Source: Fermentimonas sp.
Lineage (GTDB): Bacteria > Bacteroidota > Bacteroidia > Bacteroidales > Dysgonomonadaceae
Length of the DNA: 61,546 bases
Direction of reading: 5' to 3'
Assembly (NCBI GenBank): GCA_028709385.1
Contig: JAQVXD010000012.1
Coordinates: forward strand, 1 to 61,546
In this document: positions 42,946 through 52,829 of the stretch, in pieces
Position numbering within the stretch: position 1 is the first letter of the stretch
How the letters are laid out: each line of letters opens with the position of its first letter
The notes under the pieces: generated by a model
Seen by the model: the letters and a program-made list of their open reading frames with translations, nothing else
Told to the model about the DNA's origin: nothing
Databases searched by the model: none
Translations under genes and position numbers: made by a program

Positions 42946-45900
42946 ATGAAATTGGAAACACTTTTATCCGATCGCATCCTGATTTTGGATGGTGCGATGG
43001 GAACTATGATACAGAGATACAAGCTTTCTGAAGAGGATTTCAGAGGTGAGCGTTTCAAGGATTTTGATGTGCTGCTTAAAGGAAATAATGATCTGCTTTC
43101 TTTGACAAGACCTGATGTAATTAGTGAAATACATCGTGAGTATTTGGCTGCAGGAGCAGATATAATTGAAACCAATACTTTCAATTCAACATCAATCTCG
43201 ATGCAGGATTACAAGATGAGTCATCTTGCAGGAGAGATAAACAGGGCTGCGGTAAAACTGGCTCGTGAGGCGGCAGACGAGTATACAAAGCTGACTCCTG
43301 ATAAGCCGCGTTTTGTGGCCGGTTCAATCGGGCCTACAAATAAAACTGCATCAATGAGTCCGAGGGTTGAGGAGCCGATGTATCGTGCTGCAACTTTTGA
43401 CGACTTTAAATCTGCTTATAAAGAGCAGATTACCGCATTGGTAGAGGGTGGAGCAGATCTGTTGCTGATTGAAACAATATTTGATACTCTTAATGCTAAG
43501 GCTGCTATTTTTGCAGCTGAGGAGGTTGCTGCTGAAACAGGTATCAATACTCCTATTATGTTATCAGTTACACTTTCAGATAAAGCAGGCAGGACTTTAT
43601 CTGGTCAGACACTCACTGCTTTTGTCGCTTCTGTAAGTCATGCAAATCCATTGATAATCGGATTAAACTGCTCTCTGGGTGCAGCTGAACTAAAGCCTTA
43701 CGTGAAAGAGTTGGGTAAAGTTGCTCCATTTTATATATCAACATATCCTAATGCCGGTTTGCCTAATCAACTGGGTGAGTATGATGAGACACCTGAAAAG
43801 ATGGCAGCTCAGATTCAGGAATTTATAGATGAAAGCTTAGTAAATATTGTGGGTGGATGCTGTGGTACCACGCCTGAACATATTGCAAAATATGTAGAGA
43901 TGGTAAAAGGTGCAGAACCCCATAAGAAAGCAAATCCGCCTGAATATATGCAGTTATCCGGTTTAGAGCTGCTTGAGGTTTCGCCTCAGATTAATTTTCT
44001 CAATATCGGTGAGAGATGTAATGTTGCAGGTTCCCGAAAATTCTTAAGGTTGATTAAGGAGCAAAAATATGAGGAAGCGCTTGATATTGCTCGAAAGCAA
44101 GTTGAGGATGGAGCTCAGGTCCTTGATATTAACATGGATGAAGGACTTTTGGATGGTGTGCAGGAGATGACCAATTACCTTAATATGCTCGCTTCTGATC
44201 CTGATGTTTCGAGAGTGCCTATTATGATTGATTCTTCTGACTGGAATGTTCTTGAAGCAGGATTGAAATGTGTACAGGGTAAGCCAATCCTGAATTCCAT
44301 CTCCCTGAAAAACGGTGAGGAAGAGTTCCTGAAACAGGCAAAACTTGCACAGATGTATGGTGCTGCTATTGTTGTAATGGCTTTTGATGAAACAGGTCAG
44401 GCTGCCAGCTATGAGCGGCGAATCGAGATTTGCAGTCGTGCTTACAGATTACTAACTGAGAACGGATTTGATCCTAAAGATATTATTTTTGATCCTAATA
44501 TTCTGGCAATTGCCACAGGTATGGATGAGCATAAGAACTATGCTGTTGACTATATAGAATCTGTTTCATGGATTAAAGAAAACCTTCCGCATGTAAAGGT
44601 TAGCGGCGGAGTGAGCAATCTTTCTTTTTCATTCAGGGGTAATGATTATATCCGTGAGATTATGCACTCGGCATTTCTTTATCATGCTATAAAAGCAGGT
44701 CTCGACATGGGGATTGTTAATCCGGCTCAATCTGTTATTTATGAAGATATTCCTGCAGAAGAAAAGGAGCTTGTGGAGGATGTTATTTTCAACCGGAAAG
44801 ATGATGCTACCGAGCGCTTAATGGCATATGCAGACAAGATAAAAAAAGATAAAACGCCTGAGTCTGAACAGACAAAAGCTGAAGAGTGGCGTAATCATCC
44901 TCTCGATGAAAGGTTAAGTTATGCACTCATGAAAGGCATCAGCGATTACATGGAGGAGGATCTTGCTGAAGCTCTTCAAAAATATCCGCGTGCAGTGGAT
45001 ATTATTGATCAGCCGTTGATGGAAGGTATGAATCGCGTAGGTGACCTTTTTGGTGCCGGTAAAATGTTCCTTCCCCAGGTTGTTAAAGCTGCGCGAGCTA
45101 TGAAGAAGGCGGTTTCTGTATTACAGCCTGCACTTGAAGCAGAGAAGTCATCTGAAGAGTCTAACAAAGCTGGTAAGATTTTACTTGCGACAGTAAAAGG
45201 TGATGTTCATGATATCGGGAAAAATATTGTATCAATAGTGTTATCATGTAACAACTATGAAATTATTGACCTTGGTGTGATGGTTCCCCCTGAGAGAATA
45301 ATTGAGACAGTCATTAAAGAACGACCGGATATTGTAGGGCTAAGCGGATTAATTACTCCTTCATTGAGCGAAATGGGCGTAGTGGCTGAAGAAATGCAAA
45401 AAGCAGGTCTTAATATCCCGCTGCTAATTGGTGGTGCCACAACTTCAAAATTACATACAGCTCTCAAGATTGAACCGAAATATAGTAATGGACCCGTTGT
45501 CTACGTTAAGGATGCTTCACAAGCTCCCTCTGCTGTTGCTAACCTGATGAACAAAGAAAACAGGGCGGAATACATAGAAAAAGTAAAAGAGGAATATGAA
45601 CGCCTCAGGGAAAATTATTCGCAGAAGGAAGTAGAATTAGTAAGTATCGAAGAGGCACGTGAGAATGCTTATAGAATCGACTGGAACTCATTTGAGCCTT
45701 TCAAGCCTAATCAGATCGGTCGAATAAAACTGGATAAGATACAAGTCTCGGAAATCATACCCTGGCTGGATTGGAAGTTCCTCTTTCCTGCATGGAACTT
45801 ATCAGCTCGTTTTCATACAATTACCAGAGTTGGGAAAACTGAAGCTGAGAGAGCTGAATGGCTGGAAGGTTTTAGAGAAGATGATCGTGATAAAGGTAAA

Positions 45901-46650
45901 GAGGCAATCAAACTATATGACGACGCAGTAGAGATGTTTAATAAATTTGTGTCTGAGGATGTGGATTACATTAAAGCGGTATACGGAATATATGAAGCAT
46001 ATAGTGAGAATGATACGGTTTATATAAAAAATGATACAAGTACAAATTACACCGCATTTCCCTTCCTGCGACAGCAGAAAAAGTCCAAAAAGAATGAATA
46101 TTACTGTCTGAGCGATTTTACTGCACCACTTGAATCCGGTAAGAAAGATTACGTGGGAGCATTTGCTGTAACAGCAGGCTATGGTGCAGATGAGCAACTG
46201 GAAAAATACATTGCTGAGGGTGATGAATATAACGGTCTTCTGATGAAATCGCTGCTTGACAGATTAGCAGAGGCCGCAACAGAATGGCTGCATGCAAAAG
46301 TACGCAGAGAATATTGGGGATACGCTTCGGATGAGAATCTTACTGTAGATGAAATGCTGGCAGTAAGATTTCAGGGCATTCGTCCTGCAGTTGGTTATCC
46401 CTCAATCCCTGATCAGACAATTAATTTCACATTGCACGACCTTTTATCTACTGAAGAAATTGGCATCACCTTAACTGAAAACGGGGTAATGTATCCTAAT
46501 GCTTCTGTAAGCGGATTGTTTTTTGCACATCCTCAGTCAAAATATTTCGGCATTGGTGAAATTGATGAGGCCCAGATGGAAGATTATGCAAAGCGTAAAG
46601 GAGAGAACCCCGAAGACATTAGAAAATTCCTTCTTGCTAACTTAGGATAA
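42946..46650 (+). CDS. metH: Cobalamin-dependent methionine synthase
   Basis: Transfers a methyl group from methyltetrahydrofolate to homocysteine via cobalamin. Domains in order: homocysteine-binding (1-330, zinc ligands C242, C305, C306), pterin-binding (about 345-620, GERCNVAGSRKFLRL), cap and B12-binding (about 640-880, axial H755 in DVHDIGKN) and SAM-dependent reactivation (about 900-1234, RPAVGYPSIPD). All four are intact. The start at ATG 42946 gives 1234 residues; the frame is open to TTG 42913. The 103-bp upstream gap is too short for a cobalamin riboswitch and shows no SAM riboswitch. Confidence 0.97.
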   Translation: MKLETLLSDRILILDGAMGTMIQRYKLSEEDFRGERFKDFDVLLKGNNDLLSLTRPDVISEIHREYLAAGADIIETNTFNSTSISMQDYKMSHLAGEINRAAVKLAREAADEYTKLTPDKPRFVAGSIGPTNKTASMSPRVEEPMYRAATFDDFKSAYKEQITALVEGGADLLLIETIFDTLNAKAAIFAAEEVAAETGINTPIMLSVTLSDKAGRTLSGQTLTAFVASVSHANPLIIGLNCSLGAAELKPYVKELGKVAPFYISTYPNAGLPNQLGEYDETPEKMAAQIQEFIDESLVNIVGGCCGTTPEHIAKYVEMVKGAEPHKKANPPEYMQLSGLELLEVSPQINFLNIGERCNVAGSRKFLRLIKEQKYEEALDIARKQVEDGAQVLDINMDEGLLDGVQEMTNYLNMLASDPDVSRVPIMIDSSDWNVLEAGLKCVQGKPILNSISLKNGEEEFLKQAKLAQMYGAAIVVMAFDETGQAASYERRIEICSRAYRLLTENGFDPKDIIFDPNILAIATGMDEHKNYAVDYIESVSWIKENLPHVKVSGGVSNLSFSFRGNDYIREIMHSAFLYHAIKAGLDMGIVNPAQSVIYEDIPAEEKELVEDVIFNRKDDATERLMAYADKIKKDKTPESEQTKAEEWRNHPLDERLSYALMKGISDYMEEDLAEALQKYPRAVDIIDQPLMEGMNRVGDLFGAGKMFLPQVVKAARAMKKAVSVLQPALEAEKSSEESNKAGKILLATVKGDVHDIGKNIVSIVLSCNNYEIIDLGVMVPPERIIETVIKERPDIVGLSGLITPSLSEMGVVAEEMQKAGLNIPLLIGGATTSKLHTALKIEPKYSNGPVVYVKDASQAPSAVANLMNKENRAEYIEKVKEEYERLRENYSQKEVELVSIEEARENAYRIDWNSFEPFKPNQIGRIKLDKIQVSEIIPWLDWKFLFPAWNLSARFHTITRVGKTEAERAEWLEGFREDDRDKGKEAIKLYDDAVEMFNKFVSEDVDYIKAVYGIYEAYSENDTVYIKNDTSTNYTAFPFLRQQKKSKKNEYYCLSDFTAPLESGKKDYVGAFAVTAGYGADEQLEKYIAEGDEYNGLLMKSLLDRLAEAATEWLHAKVRREYWGYASDENLTVDEMLAVRFQGIRPAVGYPSIPDQTINFTLHDLLSTEEIGITLTENGVMYPNASVSGLFFAHPQSKYFGIGEIDEAQMEDYAKRKGENPEDIRKFLLANLG

Positions 46651-46669
46651 AAGTTATTCCAAAATTAAG

Positions 46670-46677
46670 TATCTTTG
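46670..46677 (+). promoter_or_regulatory. -7 box of the threonine aldolase gene
   Basis: TATCTTTG, 18 bp before ATG 46696 and 20 bp after the metH stop. No clear -33 element. Confidence 0.6.
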
Positions 46678-46695
46678 TAAATAAAAGTTACTTAA

Positions 46696-47727
46696 ATGAG
46701 AAGTTTTGGCAGTGATAATAATTCGGGAGTACATCCACGAATAATGAAGGCTCTTTCAGAAGCAAATGTCGACCACACAATTGCTTATGGTGATGATAAG
46801 TGGACAGCAGAAGCCGCTGGTCTGATAAGTGAATTACTGGAGAATAAAGAAATTGATTCTTATTTCATGTTCAATGGTACAGGAGCAAATGTTGTTGCGC
46901 TTGAGGCTTGCACTTTACCTTTTCATTCAATACTTTGTGCTACAACTGCACATATTGCTGTAGATGAATGCGGAGCACCTGTTAAAATGACCGGTGCTTC
47001 ACTAAAGGAGATTCCTACTCCAGACGGTAAGCTTACTCCAGAGCTGATTAAACCTCATCTGCATGGCTTCGGTTTTGAGCATCATTCTCAGCCCAAAGTT
47101 ATTGCAATTTCCCAGACAACAGAACTAGGTACTGCATACACTACCGAAGAGATAAAAGCTTTAGCTCAACTTGCACATAAGCATGATATGTTTCTTTTTG
47201 TTGACGGTACACGTATAGCAAATGCATGCGCTTATTTTAATGTAAGTCTCAAAGAGATGACGGTGGACTGCGGAGTTGATATCTTTACTCTCGGCGGCAC
47301 TAAAAATGGACTGATGTTCGGTGAAGCATTAATTCCTTTACGTAAAGAGCTGTCCGAGAATATCAAATATTACAGGAAACAAACTACCCAGCTATATTCA
47401 AAGATGAGGTATATTTCAGCACAGTTTATACCTTATCTGAATGAAAATCTCTGGATGATGAATGCAGGGAAGTCTAATAAAGCGGCGCAAAAGCTCTATT
47501 CTGAGATGATTCAGATCAAAGGTATCGAGATTACACAGCCTGTTGAGTCAAACGCACTCTTTTTTATTCTTCCGAAAGAAATTACAGACAAGCTTCGTGA
47601 GCGCTATTTTTTCTACGACTGGGATGAAAGTCGCAACGAAATGCGTTTGGTGTGCTCGTGGGATACAACAGATGAAGATATTTATAATTTCATTGATTAC
47701 CTTAAAAGGATAACTGAAAACAGTTGA
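46696..47727 (+). CDS. Low-specificity L-threonine aldolase family protein
   Basis: A PLP enzyme that cleaves threonine to glycine and acetaldehyde, fold type I. It starts RSFGSDNNSGVHPRIMKAL. VALEACTLPFHSILC near residue 70, HKHDMFLFVDGTRIANAC near 155-172 (Asp contacting the PLP nitrogen) and LGGTKNG near 197 (Lys Schiff base) are visible. Length 343 is normal. It lies between metH and a DUF5698 gene with its own promoter. Confidence 0.9.
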   Translation: MRSFGSDNNSGVHPRIMKALSEANVDHTIAYGDDKWTAEAAGLISELLENKEIDSYFMFNGTGANVVALEACTLPFHSILCATTAHIAVDECGAPVKMTGASLKEIPTPDGKLTPELIKPHLHGFGFEHHSQPKVIAISQTTELGTAYTTEEIKALAQLAHKHDMFLFVDGTRIANACAYFNVSLKEMTVDCGVDIFTLGGTKNGLMFGEALIPLRKELSENIKYYRKQTTQLYSKMRYISAQFIPYLNENLWMMNAGKSNKAAQKLYSEMIQIKGIEITQPVESNALFFILPKEITDKLRERYFFYDWDESRNEMRLVCSWDTTDEDIYNFIDYLKRITENS

Positions 47728-47773
47728 CTAGTAACTTGCAACTAGTAACTAGTAACAAATAACTAATAACCAA
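47725..47773 (+). repeat. Short ACTAGTAAC-type repeats
   Basis: Imperfect copies of ACTAGTAAC/ACTAATAAC (for example at 47728, 47741 and 47748) fill the gap after the aldolase stop. ACTAGT itself is palindromic. No stable terminator with a T run is visible. Confidence 0.55.
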
Positions 47774-47794
47774 TATTTATTCATTATATACTCT

Positions 47795-48358
47795 ATGTTT
47801 GATTTTTTAGATGTTTACCCCTGGCTGCTACCGGTTTTGATATTCTTTGGCCGTGTAGTTGACGTTTCGTTAGGCACTCTTCGAATTATATTTGTTTCTA
47901 AAGGTGAGAAGTATAAAGCACCAATAATAGGATTTGTTGAGGTCTTTATATGGGTAGTGGTAATATCACAGATTCTCTCAAGAGCAAATGACTTAGTCTC
48001 GTATCTCTCATACGCAGCAGGTTATGCAACCGGAAACTATGTAGGTATTCTGTTGGAAAACAGAATTGCATACGGTATAGTTCTTTGCAGAATATATACT
48101 CAAAAAGATGGCAATGTGTTAATCCAGGCACTGAATAAGTTGAATTTCGGGGCCACGGTTACACATGGTAAAGGTTCAACAAATGAGGTGGATATAATTG
48201 AAACCGTTGTTGACAGGAAAGAGATGAAAACATTAGAGATGACAATAAACAACTTCGATAAGAATAGTTTCTACGTTGTAGAGGATGTACGTACAAAGCA
48301 GAACGGCATATTTCCGAAACGTAAAACAATACTCAATCGCTGGAGGGTAGGGAAGTAG
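47795..48358 (+). CDS. DUF5698/DUF2179 (UPF0316) membrane protein
   Basis: A 187-residue protein with three hydrophobic helices in its first 95 residues, including PVLIFFGRVVDVSLGTLRIIFVSKG near residue 14, and a C-terminal soluble domain (about 100-187) with GATVTHGKGSTNEVDIIETVVDRKEM, as in DUF2179. Function is unknown in the family. It converges on mazG with one base between stops. Confidence 0.82.
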   Translation: MFDFLDVYPWLLPVLIFFGRVVDVSLGTLRIIFVSKGEKYKAPIIGFVEVFIWVVVISQILSRANDLVSYLSYAAGYATGNYVGILLENRIAYGIVLCRIYTQKDGNVLIQALNKLNFGATVTHGKGSTNEVDIIETVVDRKEMKTLEMTINNFDKNSFYVVEDVRTKQNGIFPKRKTILNRWRVGK

Positions 48359-48359
48359 G

Positions 48360-49148
48360 TTACTTTTTCTCAGTCAATTTTGCTTCCTGCCAGATCTCTT
48401 CCAGCTCTTCCAGTGTAAGTTGATTTAACAGCTTACCCTGCTCCCTCACCTTTTTCTCCATAAAGTTAAAACGGTAAATAAACTTTTGATTAGTACGTTC
48501 CAGGGCATTGTCCGGATTCACTTTGTAAAGTCGTGCCGCATTGATGATGCTAAATATTAAATCGCCGAATTCTGCTTCGGTTTTATCTGCATCCATTTTT
48601 TCTATTTCAGTCTTAAGTTCAAGCATTTCCTCTTTCACCTTATCCCATACATCCTGGCGCTGCTGCCAGTCGAATCCCGAATTACGCGCTTTATCCTGTA
48701 TCCGGTAGGCTTTTACAAGAGAGGGCAATGCTGCAGGCACACCTTCCAGTACTGTTTTATTACCTCCCTTTTCCTTAAGTTTAATCTGCTCCCACGACTG
48801 TTCTACCTTGCTTGCAGTATCAATCTTTTTGTCTCCGAATACATGAGGATGTCTGAAAATCAATTTGTCGGAGATAGAATTACAAACGTCAGCTAAATCA
48901 AAAGCCTCCTTTTCTTCGCCAATTTTTGAGTAGAATACAATATGAAGCAGCAGATCACCCAGCTCCTTTTTTATTTCATTATTATCATCATTAATAATTG
49001 CTTCAGCAAGCTCGTAGGTTTCCTCAATTGTATTGGCACGAAGGCTTTCGTTGGTCTGTTTGTGATCCCAGGGGCATTTCTCACGAAGTTCATCCATTAT
49101 ATCAAGTAATCGCCCGAAAGCCTCCAGTTTCTCTTGTCTGCTATTCAT
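48360..49148 (-). CDS. mazG: Nucleoside triphosphate pyrophosphohydrolase
   Basis: Hydrolyses NTPs to NMP and pyrophosphate as house-cleaning. Two MazG-type domains are present: the first with CPWDHKQTNESLRANTIEETYELAEAI and KKELGDLLLHIVFYSKIGEE (metal-binding ExxE and ExxD), the second with EEMLELKTEIEK...EAEFGDLIFSIINAARL near residues 170-210. Length 262 fits the E. coli type. It lies downstream of nothing tightly; the next upstream gene, dsbD, ends 99 bp away behind a terminator. Confidence 0.95.
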   Translation of the reverse strand: MNSRQEKLEAFGRLLDIMDELREKCPWDHKQTNESLRANTIEETYELAEAIINDDNNEIKKELGDLLLHIVFYSKIGEEKEAFDLADVCNSISDKLIFRHPHVFGDKKIDTASKVEQSWEQIKLKEKGGNKTVLEGVPAALPSLVKAYRIQDKARNSGFDWQQRQDVWDKVKEEMLELKTEIEKMDADKTEAEFGDLIFSIINAARLYKVNPDNALERTNQKFIYRFNFMEKKVREQGKLLNQLTLEELEEIWQEAKLTEKK

Positions 49149-49206
49149 TATAAGTAAATGGTTTTATCTGAATAATTTTAAATTATAAGCTGAGTTTATC
49201 TACAAA

Positions 49207-49236
49207 AGAAAAGAGACGGAAATGAACCGTCTCTTA
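49207..49236 (-). terminator. Terminator after dsbD
   Basis: The stem AAGAGACGG / CCGTCTCTT with a 7-base loop is followed on the minus strand by a T-rich tail. It lies between the dsbD stop and the mazG start. Confidence 0.8.
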
Positions 49237-49246
49237 GGTTTGATAG

Positions 49247-51289
49247 TTAATTCTTGAAATTCCTTAATCCAGTTTGAAGGAATTCCACATAGTTATCCAC
49301 ACTTTCATCATAAGCATGTGCCGGTGAGAGAGGTTTTCCCTGATGATCCAGTACTACATAGTATGGTTGCGATTGTATCCCAAATTTATGACGCTGCAGG
49401 TAACTCCATTTATCACCTACAGTTCTCAGGCGACTAGTTTTACCTGCTTCATCAACTTCTAATATCTCAGGCAATCTGGTTCTCTCATCCACCATCAAAA
49501 CAATAAATACAAATTCCTCTTCTATAAGATTCTTTACCCGGTCTTCTGCAAGCACGGTTGCATCCATCTTATGACAGTTCACACAGCCATGGCCTCCAAA
49601 TTCAAGAAGCACAGGCTTACCTTCACGTGCTGCATAAGCCATACCTGTTTCATAATCATCAAATACCAATCCCTTTGATTCACTTGTAAGATTAAAATCA
49701 AGAGTGGATAACGGCGGAGCAATAGCGCTAAGCGGTTTAAGAGGTGCTCCCCATAATCCGGGCACCATATAAACAGCAAATGCAAAAGACAACATCGCCA
49801 GAACCAGTCTTGTCAGCGACACATGTTTCATATCGCTGTCACCTTTAAGCTTGATCTTTCCAAGCAAATAAATTCCAAGCACCACAAAAAGTACAATCCA
49901 TAAAGCAAGGAAAATATCCCTGTCCAGTATACCCCATCCGCTCGAAAGGTCTGCTACAGAGAGGAATTTGAGTGATACTGCAAGTACAATGAATCCCAGT
50001 ACAACCTTAACAGTATTAAGCCAGCTCCCTGATTTTGGAAGAGTCTTTAGCCACGACGGGAAAATAGCAAAAAGAGTAAACGGAATAGAAAGTGCCAGGG
50101 CAAATCCAAACATACCAACAGTCGGAGCCATGAAATTACCATGTGTTGCAGCATCTACAAGCAGCCATCCTATTATCGGCCCTGTACATGAGAAAGATAC
50201 CAGAGCAAGGGTGAATGCCATGAAAAAGAGACTCAGCCAACCTTTGGAACTGTCAACTTTGCTGTCCATTTTGTTTGTCCATGAAGCAGGCAGTACCATC
50301 TCAAAAGCGCCCATAAATGAGAACGCAAAAGTGATAAGAAGAGCAAAGAATATCAAATTAAAGACCGGACTAGTTGCCAGATTATTTAAAGCACTTGCAC
50401 CAAATATAGCTGTGATAATCAGTCCCAGTGTCACATAAATTACGATTATTGAGAGACCGTAAACGCTGGCATCCTGAATAGCTTTTTTACGGCTTTTCTT
50501 ATTTCTGTTAAGGAAGAAACTTACTGTGATAGGTATCATTGGCCAAACACAGGGAGTAAGAAGAGCTGCAAATCCCCAGATAAGACCTTTTAAAAATATA
50601 CTCATCAGTGATGCATCAGCCAGATCGTCACCATCACTAAGTACTTTTAAATCCTCTATTACAGGTGTCCACAGTATATCGCTGTTTACAGGTTCTGCTG
50701 TTAGATTTGATAAATCTGAAACAGTTTCTGCAGCAGATAAAACTTCAGTTAAAGCAGTCGTTTCTGTATCCAAAACATTATCAACTTCACTTGCCGATGC
50801 AGTCACAACCAATGATGCCGGCATGTCTGAACCGGAGAATGTGAAATCTACAGGAAGTGGAGGGGTACAAGTCTGATCGTTACATGCCTGTGCACGTACA
50901 TTGCCTATAACAGAAAACGCCGACTTATCGGTCACTTTCAATCGCTGTGCAAAAGTAACACTGTTTGTAAATGAGCCTATTTCCATTTGGAATATCTCAT
51001 CAAACTTTACTTTTGCCTCTTTGTCTATTGACCTGAAATCTCCTACAGCTACTGCCCCTCTGATTTCATCAAACTCAATCATTGTAGGGTTAGGTCCCCC
51101 TTCGGGGATTTTGGTATCGTACATGTACCAGCCCTGTTCTACAGTAGCTGTTGCTAATATATTAACCTCTCCGTTTCCTGCATCAGATAGTTTAAAATCC
51201 CAGGAAATCGGATTTTGTGCATGTAGAGAAACAGATACAAGGAATAATAAAATTCCAATGCCGAATTGTCTGCGTGCTATTTTTTTCAT
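49247..51289 (-). CDS. dsbD: Thiol:disulfide interchange protein DsbD
   Basis: Carries electrons from cytoplasmic thioredoxin across the inner membrane to periplasmic partners. A signal peptide (1-24, SLHAQ) precedes the N-terminal DsbD-alpha-like domain (to about 170, with ACNDQTC). The membrane part (about 230-510) has eight helices with the redox cysteines in LTPCVWPM and SFSCTGPI. The C-terminal thioredoxin-like domain has GHGCVNCHK near residue 570. A cytochrome-c-type maturation or oxidative defence link is not shown by the context. 680 residues is normal. Confidence 0.92.
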   Translation of the reverse strand: MKKIARRQFGIGILLFLVSVSLHAQNPISWDFKLSDAGNGEVNILATATVEQGWYMYDTKIPEGGPNPTMIEFDEIRGAVAVGDFRSIDKEAKVKFDEIFQMEIGSFTNSVTFAQRLKVTDKSAFSVIGNVRAQACNDQTCTPPLPVDFTFSGSDMPASLVVTASASEVDNVLDTETTALTEVLSAAETVSDLSNLTAEPVNSDILWTPVIEDLKVLSDGDDLADASLMSIFLKGLIWGFAALLTPCVWPMIPITVSFFLNRNKKSRKKAIQDASVYGLSIIVIYVTLGLIITAIFGASALNNLATSPVFNLIFFALLITFAFSFMGAFEMVLPASWTNKMDSKVDSSKGWLSLFFMAFTLALVSFSCTGPIIGWLLVDAATHGNFMAPTVGMFGFALALSIPFTLFAIFPSWLKTLPKSGSWLNTVKVVLGFIVLAVSLKFLSVADLSSGWGILDRDIFLALWIVLFVVLGIYLLGKIKLKGDSDMKHVSLTRLVLAMLSFAFAVYMVPGLWGAPLKPLSAIAPPLSTLDFNLTSESKGLVFDDYETGMAYAAREGKPVLLEFGGHGCVNCHKMDATVLAEDRVKNLIEEEFVFIVLMVDERTRLPEILEVDEAGKTSRLRTVGDKWSYLQRHKFGIQSQPYYVVLDHQGKPLSPAHAYDESVDNYVEFLQTGLRNFKN

Positions 51290-51322
51290 AACTGTTTTAT
51301 GATTGTTTTATTTTCAAACTTA

Positions 51323-51330
51323 CAAAGTTA
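51323..51330 (-). promoter_or_regulatory. -7 box of dsbD
   Basis: Minus strand TAACTTTG, 34 bp before the dsbD start. No TTG at the expected distance. Confidence 0.55.
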
Positions 51331-51423
51331 ACGAACCAATGTAAATATCCTTAGTTAATATCAGTTATAAAGAATATTGTTGAGTTAAAGTAAAACGGGG
51401 TCCGTACATATGACTGATAGAAA

Positions 51424-52704
51424 TTATTTATTAATTAAAATATCCAGTACAATCTTATCAGTCTCAGCCATTCCATCGTTACCTATCAGTGCCAGATTCC
51501 TGATTGTTTGGTCGATATCCTGATCAATAATACCTTCTTGAGAAGTTACCACCTCATCTTCAATTGCCATGAGTGCAGAAAGTGTAGCCGTTGAAACGCC
51601 GCTTGCAATTTTTAAGGCACAGCTCGGTTTAGCTCCGTCGCAAATCATGCCTGTAATATTTGCAATCATATTTTTAGCTGCATATGTTATCTGATAATAA
51701 TTGCCACCCATCAGATAGGTTATACCGCAACTCGAACCGGTTGACGCTACAACGCATCCGCATAGAGCTGATAATCTGCCTATATGTTGTTTTATGTAAA
51801 TCATCGACAGGTTACTTAATATAAGAGCTCTAATAAGCTGATCTTCAGAAGCCCCGATGTTCTCAGCAAAAGTGAGAACAGGCAATGTTGCGGCTATCCC
51901 CTGATTTCCGCTTCCACTGTTACTCATTACCGGCACCATTGCTCCTGCCATCCTGACGTCACACGCGCCGGCTGTTGAGGATACCATCCTGCTGTGAAGG
52001 TTGTCCCCAAAAATTCTCTGACCTGTTTCGCCCTTAATGTTTTTGGATACATTATGACCGAATTGTCCCTCATCTGATTTTTCAGCAACCTTTTTATTCA
52101 TTTCAGCTGCATCAAGGATATATTCAAGTTCTTCTATCGGAGATTCAGTTGCATACTGATATATTTTCCTGAAAGTGAGCTGAGTTTTGTTGTTTATGTC
52201 CTGTTTGTCAGATTCACTGTTTTCGTATAACGTTGTCCCGTCTAGTTCAATAAGTGAGAATGATGTGTGACTGCCGCATATAATAGCTCTGGATTTTTCC
52301 CCCTTTTTCGTACAATGAACCTCAATATATAACTTCTCAGAAATATTTTCCTTTATATTTATATTGATTATTTTATCTCTAATAAATCTTTTGCCTTGTT
52401 CAACCTCTTCGGGAGACAGATTCTCAAGCAGTTCCAAACCCTTTTCTGATTTCCCTCTTATTGCACCCAAGGCAATAGCAATAGGCAATCCATTCATTCC
52501 TGTGCCGGGAATACCCACTCCCATTGCGTTCTTTAATATATTTGCGCTTAAGTAAACGTCAACTTCATCAGGTATTTCGCCTAAAACTTCTGTAGCTCTC
52601 GCTGTACATAGGGATACCGCTATTGGTTCGGTGCAACCAACTGCAGGAATTATCTCCTGCTGCATAAGTGATCTTATTTCTTTTCTGTCTTTGGCTGTTA
52701 ACAC
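51424..52704 (-). CDS. L-cysteine desulfidase-like protein (UPF0597/CyuA, serine dehydratase alpha family)
   Basis: A 426-residue Fe-S lyase-like enzyme expected to degrade cysteine (or serine) to pyruvate, ammonia and sulfide. The N-terminal EIIPAVGCTEPIAVSL near residue 16 carries the conserved Cys. Further cysteines occur in LCGCVVASTGSSCGITYL near residue 315 and ICDGAKPSCALKI near 350, the usual 4Fe-4S ligands. GMGVGIPGTG-like NAMGVGIPGTGMNG near 55 is also a family mark. No cysteine transporter is adjacent. It has its own promoter overlapping the katA terminator. Confidence 0.85.
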   Translation of the reverse strand: MLTAKDRKEIRSLMQQEIIPAVGCTEPIAVSLCTARATEVLGEIPDEVDVYLSANILKNAMGVGIPGTGMNGLPIAIALGAIRGKSEKGLELLENLSPEEVEQGKRFIRDKIININIKENISEKLYIEVHCTKKGEKSRAIICGSHTSFSLIELDGTTLYENSESDKQDINNKTQLTFRKIYQYATESPIEELEYILDAAEMNKKVAEKSDEGQFGHNVSKNIKGETGQRIFGDNLHSRMVSSTAGACDVRMAGAMVPVMSNSGSGNQGIAATLPVLTFAENIGASEDQLIRALILSNLSMIYIKQHIGRLSALCGCVVASTGSSCGITYLMGGNYYQITYAAKNMIANITGMICDGAKPSCALKIASGVSTATLSALMAIEDEVVTSQEGIIDQDIDQTIRNLALIGNDGMAETDKIVLDILINK

Positions 52705-52731
52705 TTTAGCGCATTTTTAAAAATGAAAATA

Positions 52732-52739
52732 CAAAGATA
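52732..52739 (-). promoter_or_regulatory. -7 box of the cysteine desulfidase-like gene
   Basis: Minus strand TATCTTTG, 28 bp before the start codon. The T run of the katA terminator supplies TTTTTG 16 bases upstream. Confidence 0.6.
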
Positions 52740-52756
52740 CATAAAATTTTGCGCAC

Positions 52757-52800
52757 AAAAACCCGGTCTCATTTGTGTTAATTTGTGAGACCGGGTTTTA
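52757..52800 (-). terminator. Terminator after katA
   Basis: A perfect 14-bp stem (AAAACCCGGTCTCA / TGAGACCGGGTTTT) with a 14-base loop, T-rich on the minus strand. It lies 30 bp after the katA stop. Confidence 0.9.
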
Positions 52801-52829
52801 TTAAAATACAAAATAGATATTATCTATTT

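Noticed and set aside
49968..51302. Long plus-strand ORFs opposite dsbD
   Set aside because: They mirror dsbD codons, lack start signals and have low-complexity composition; dsbD has full domain support.
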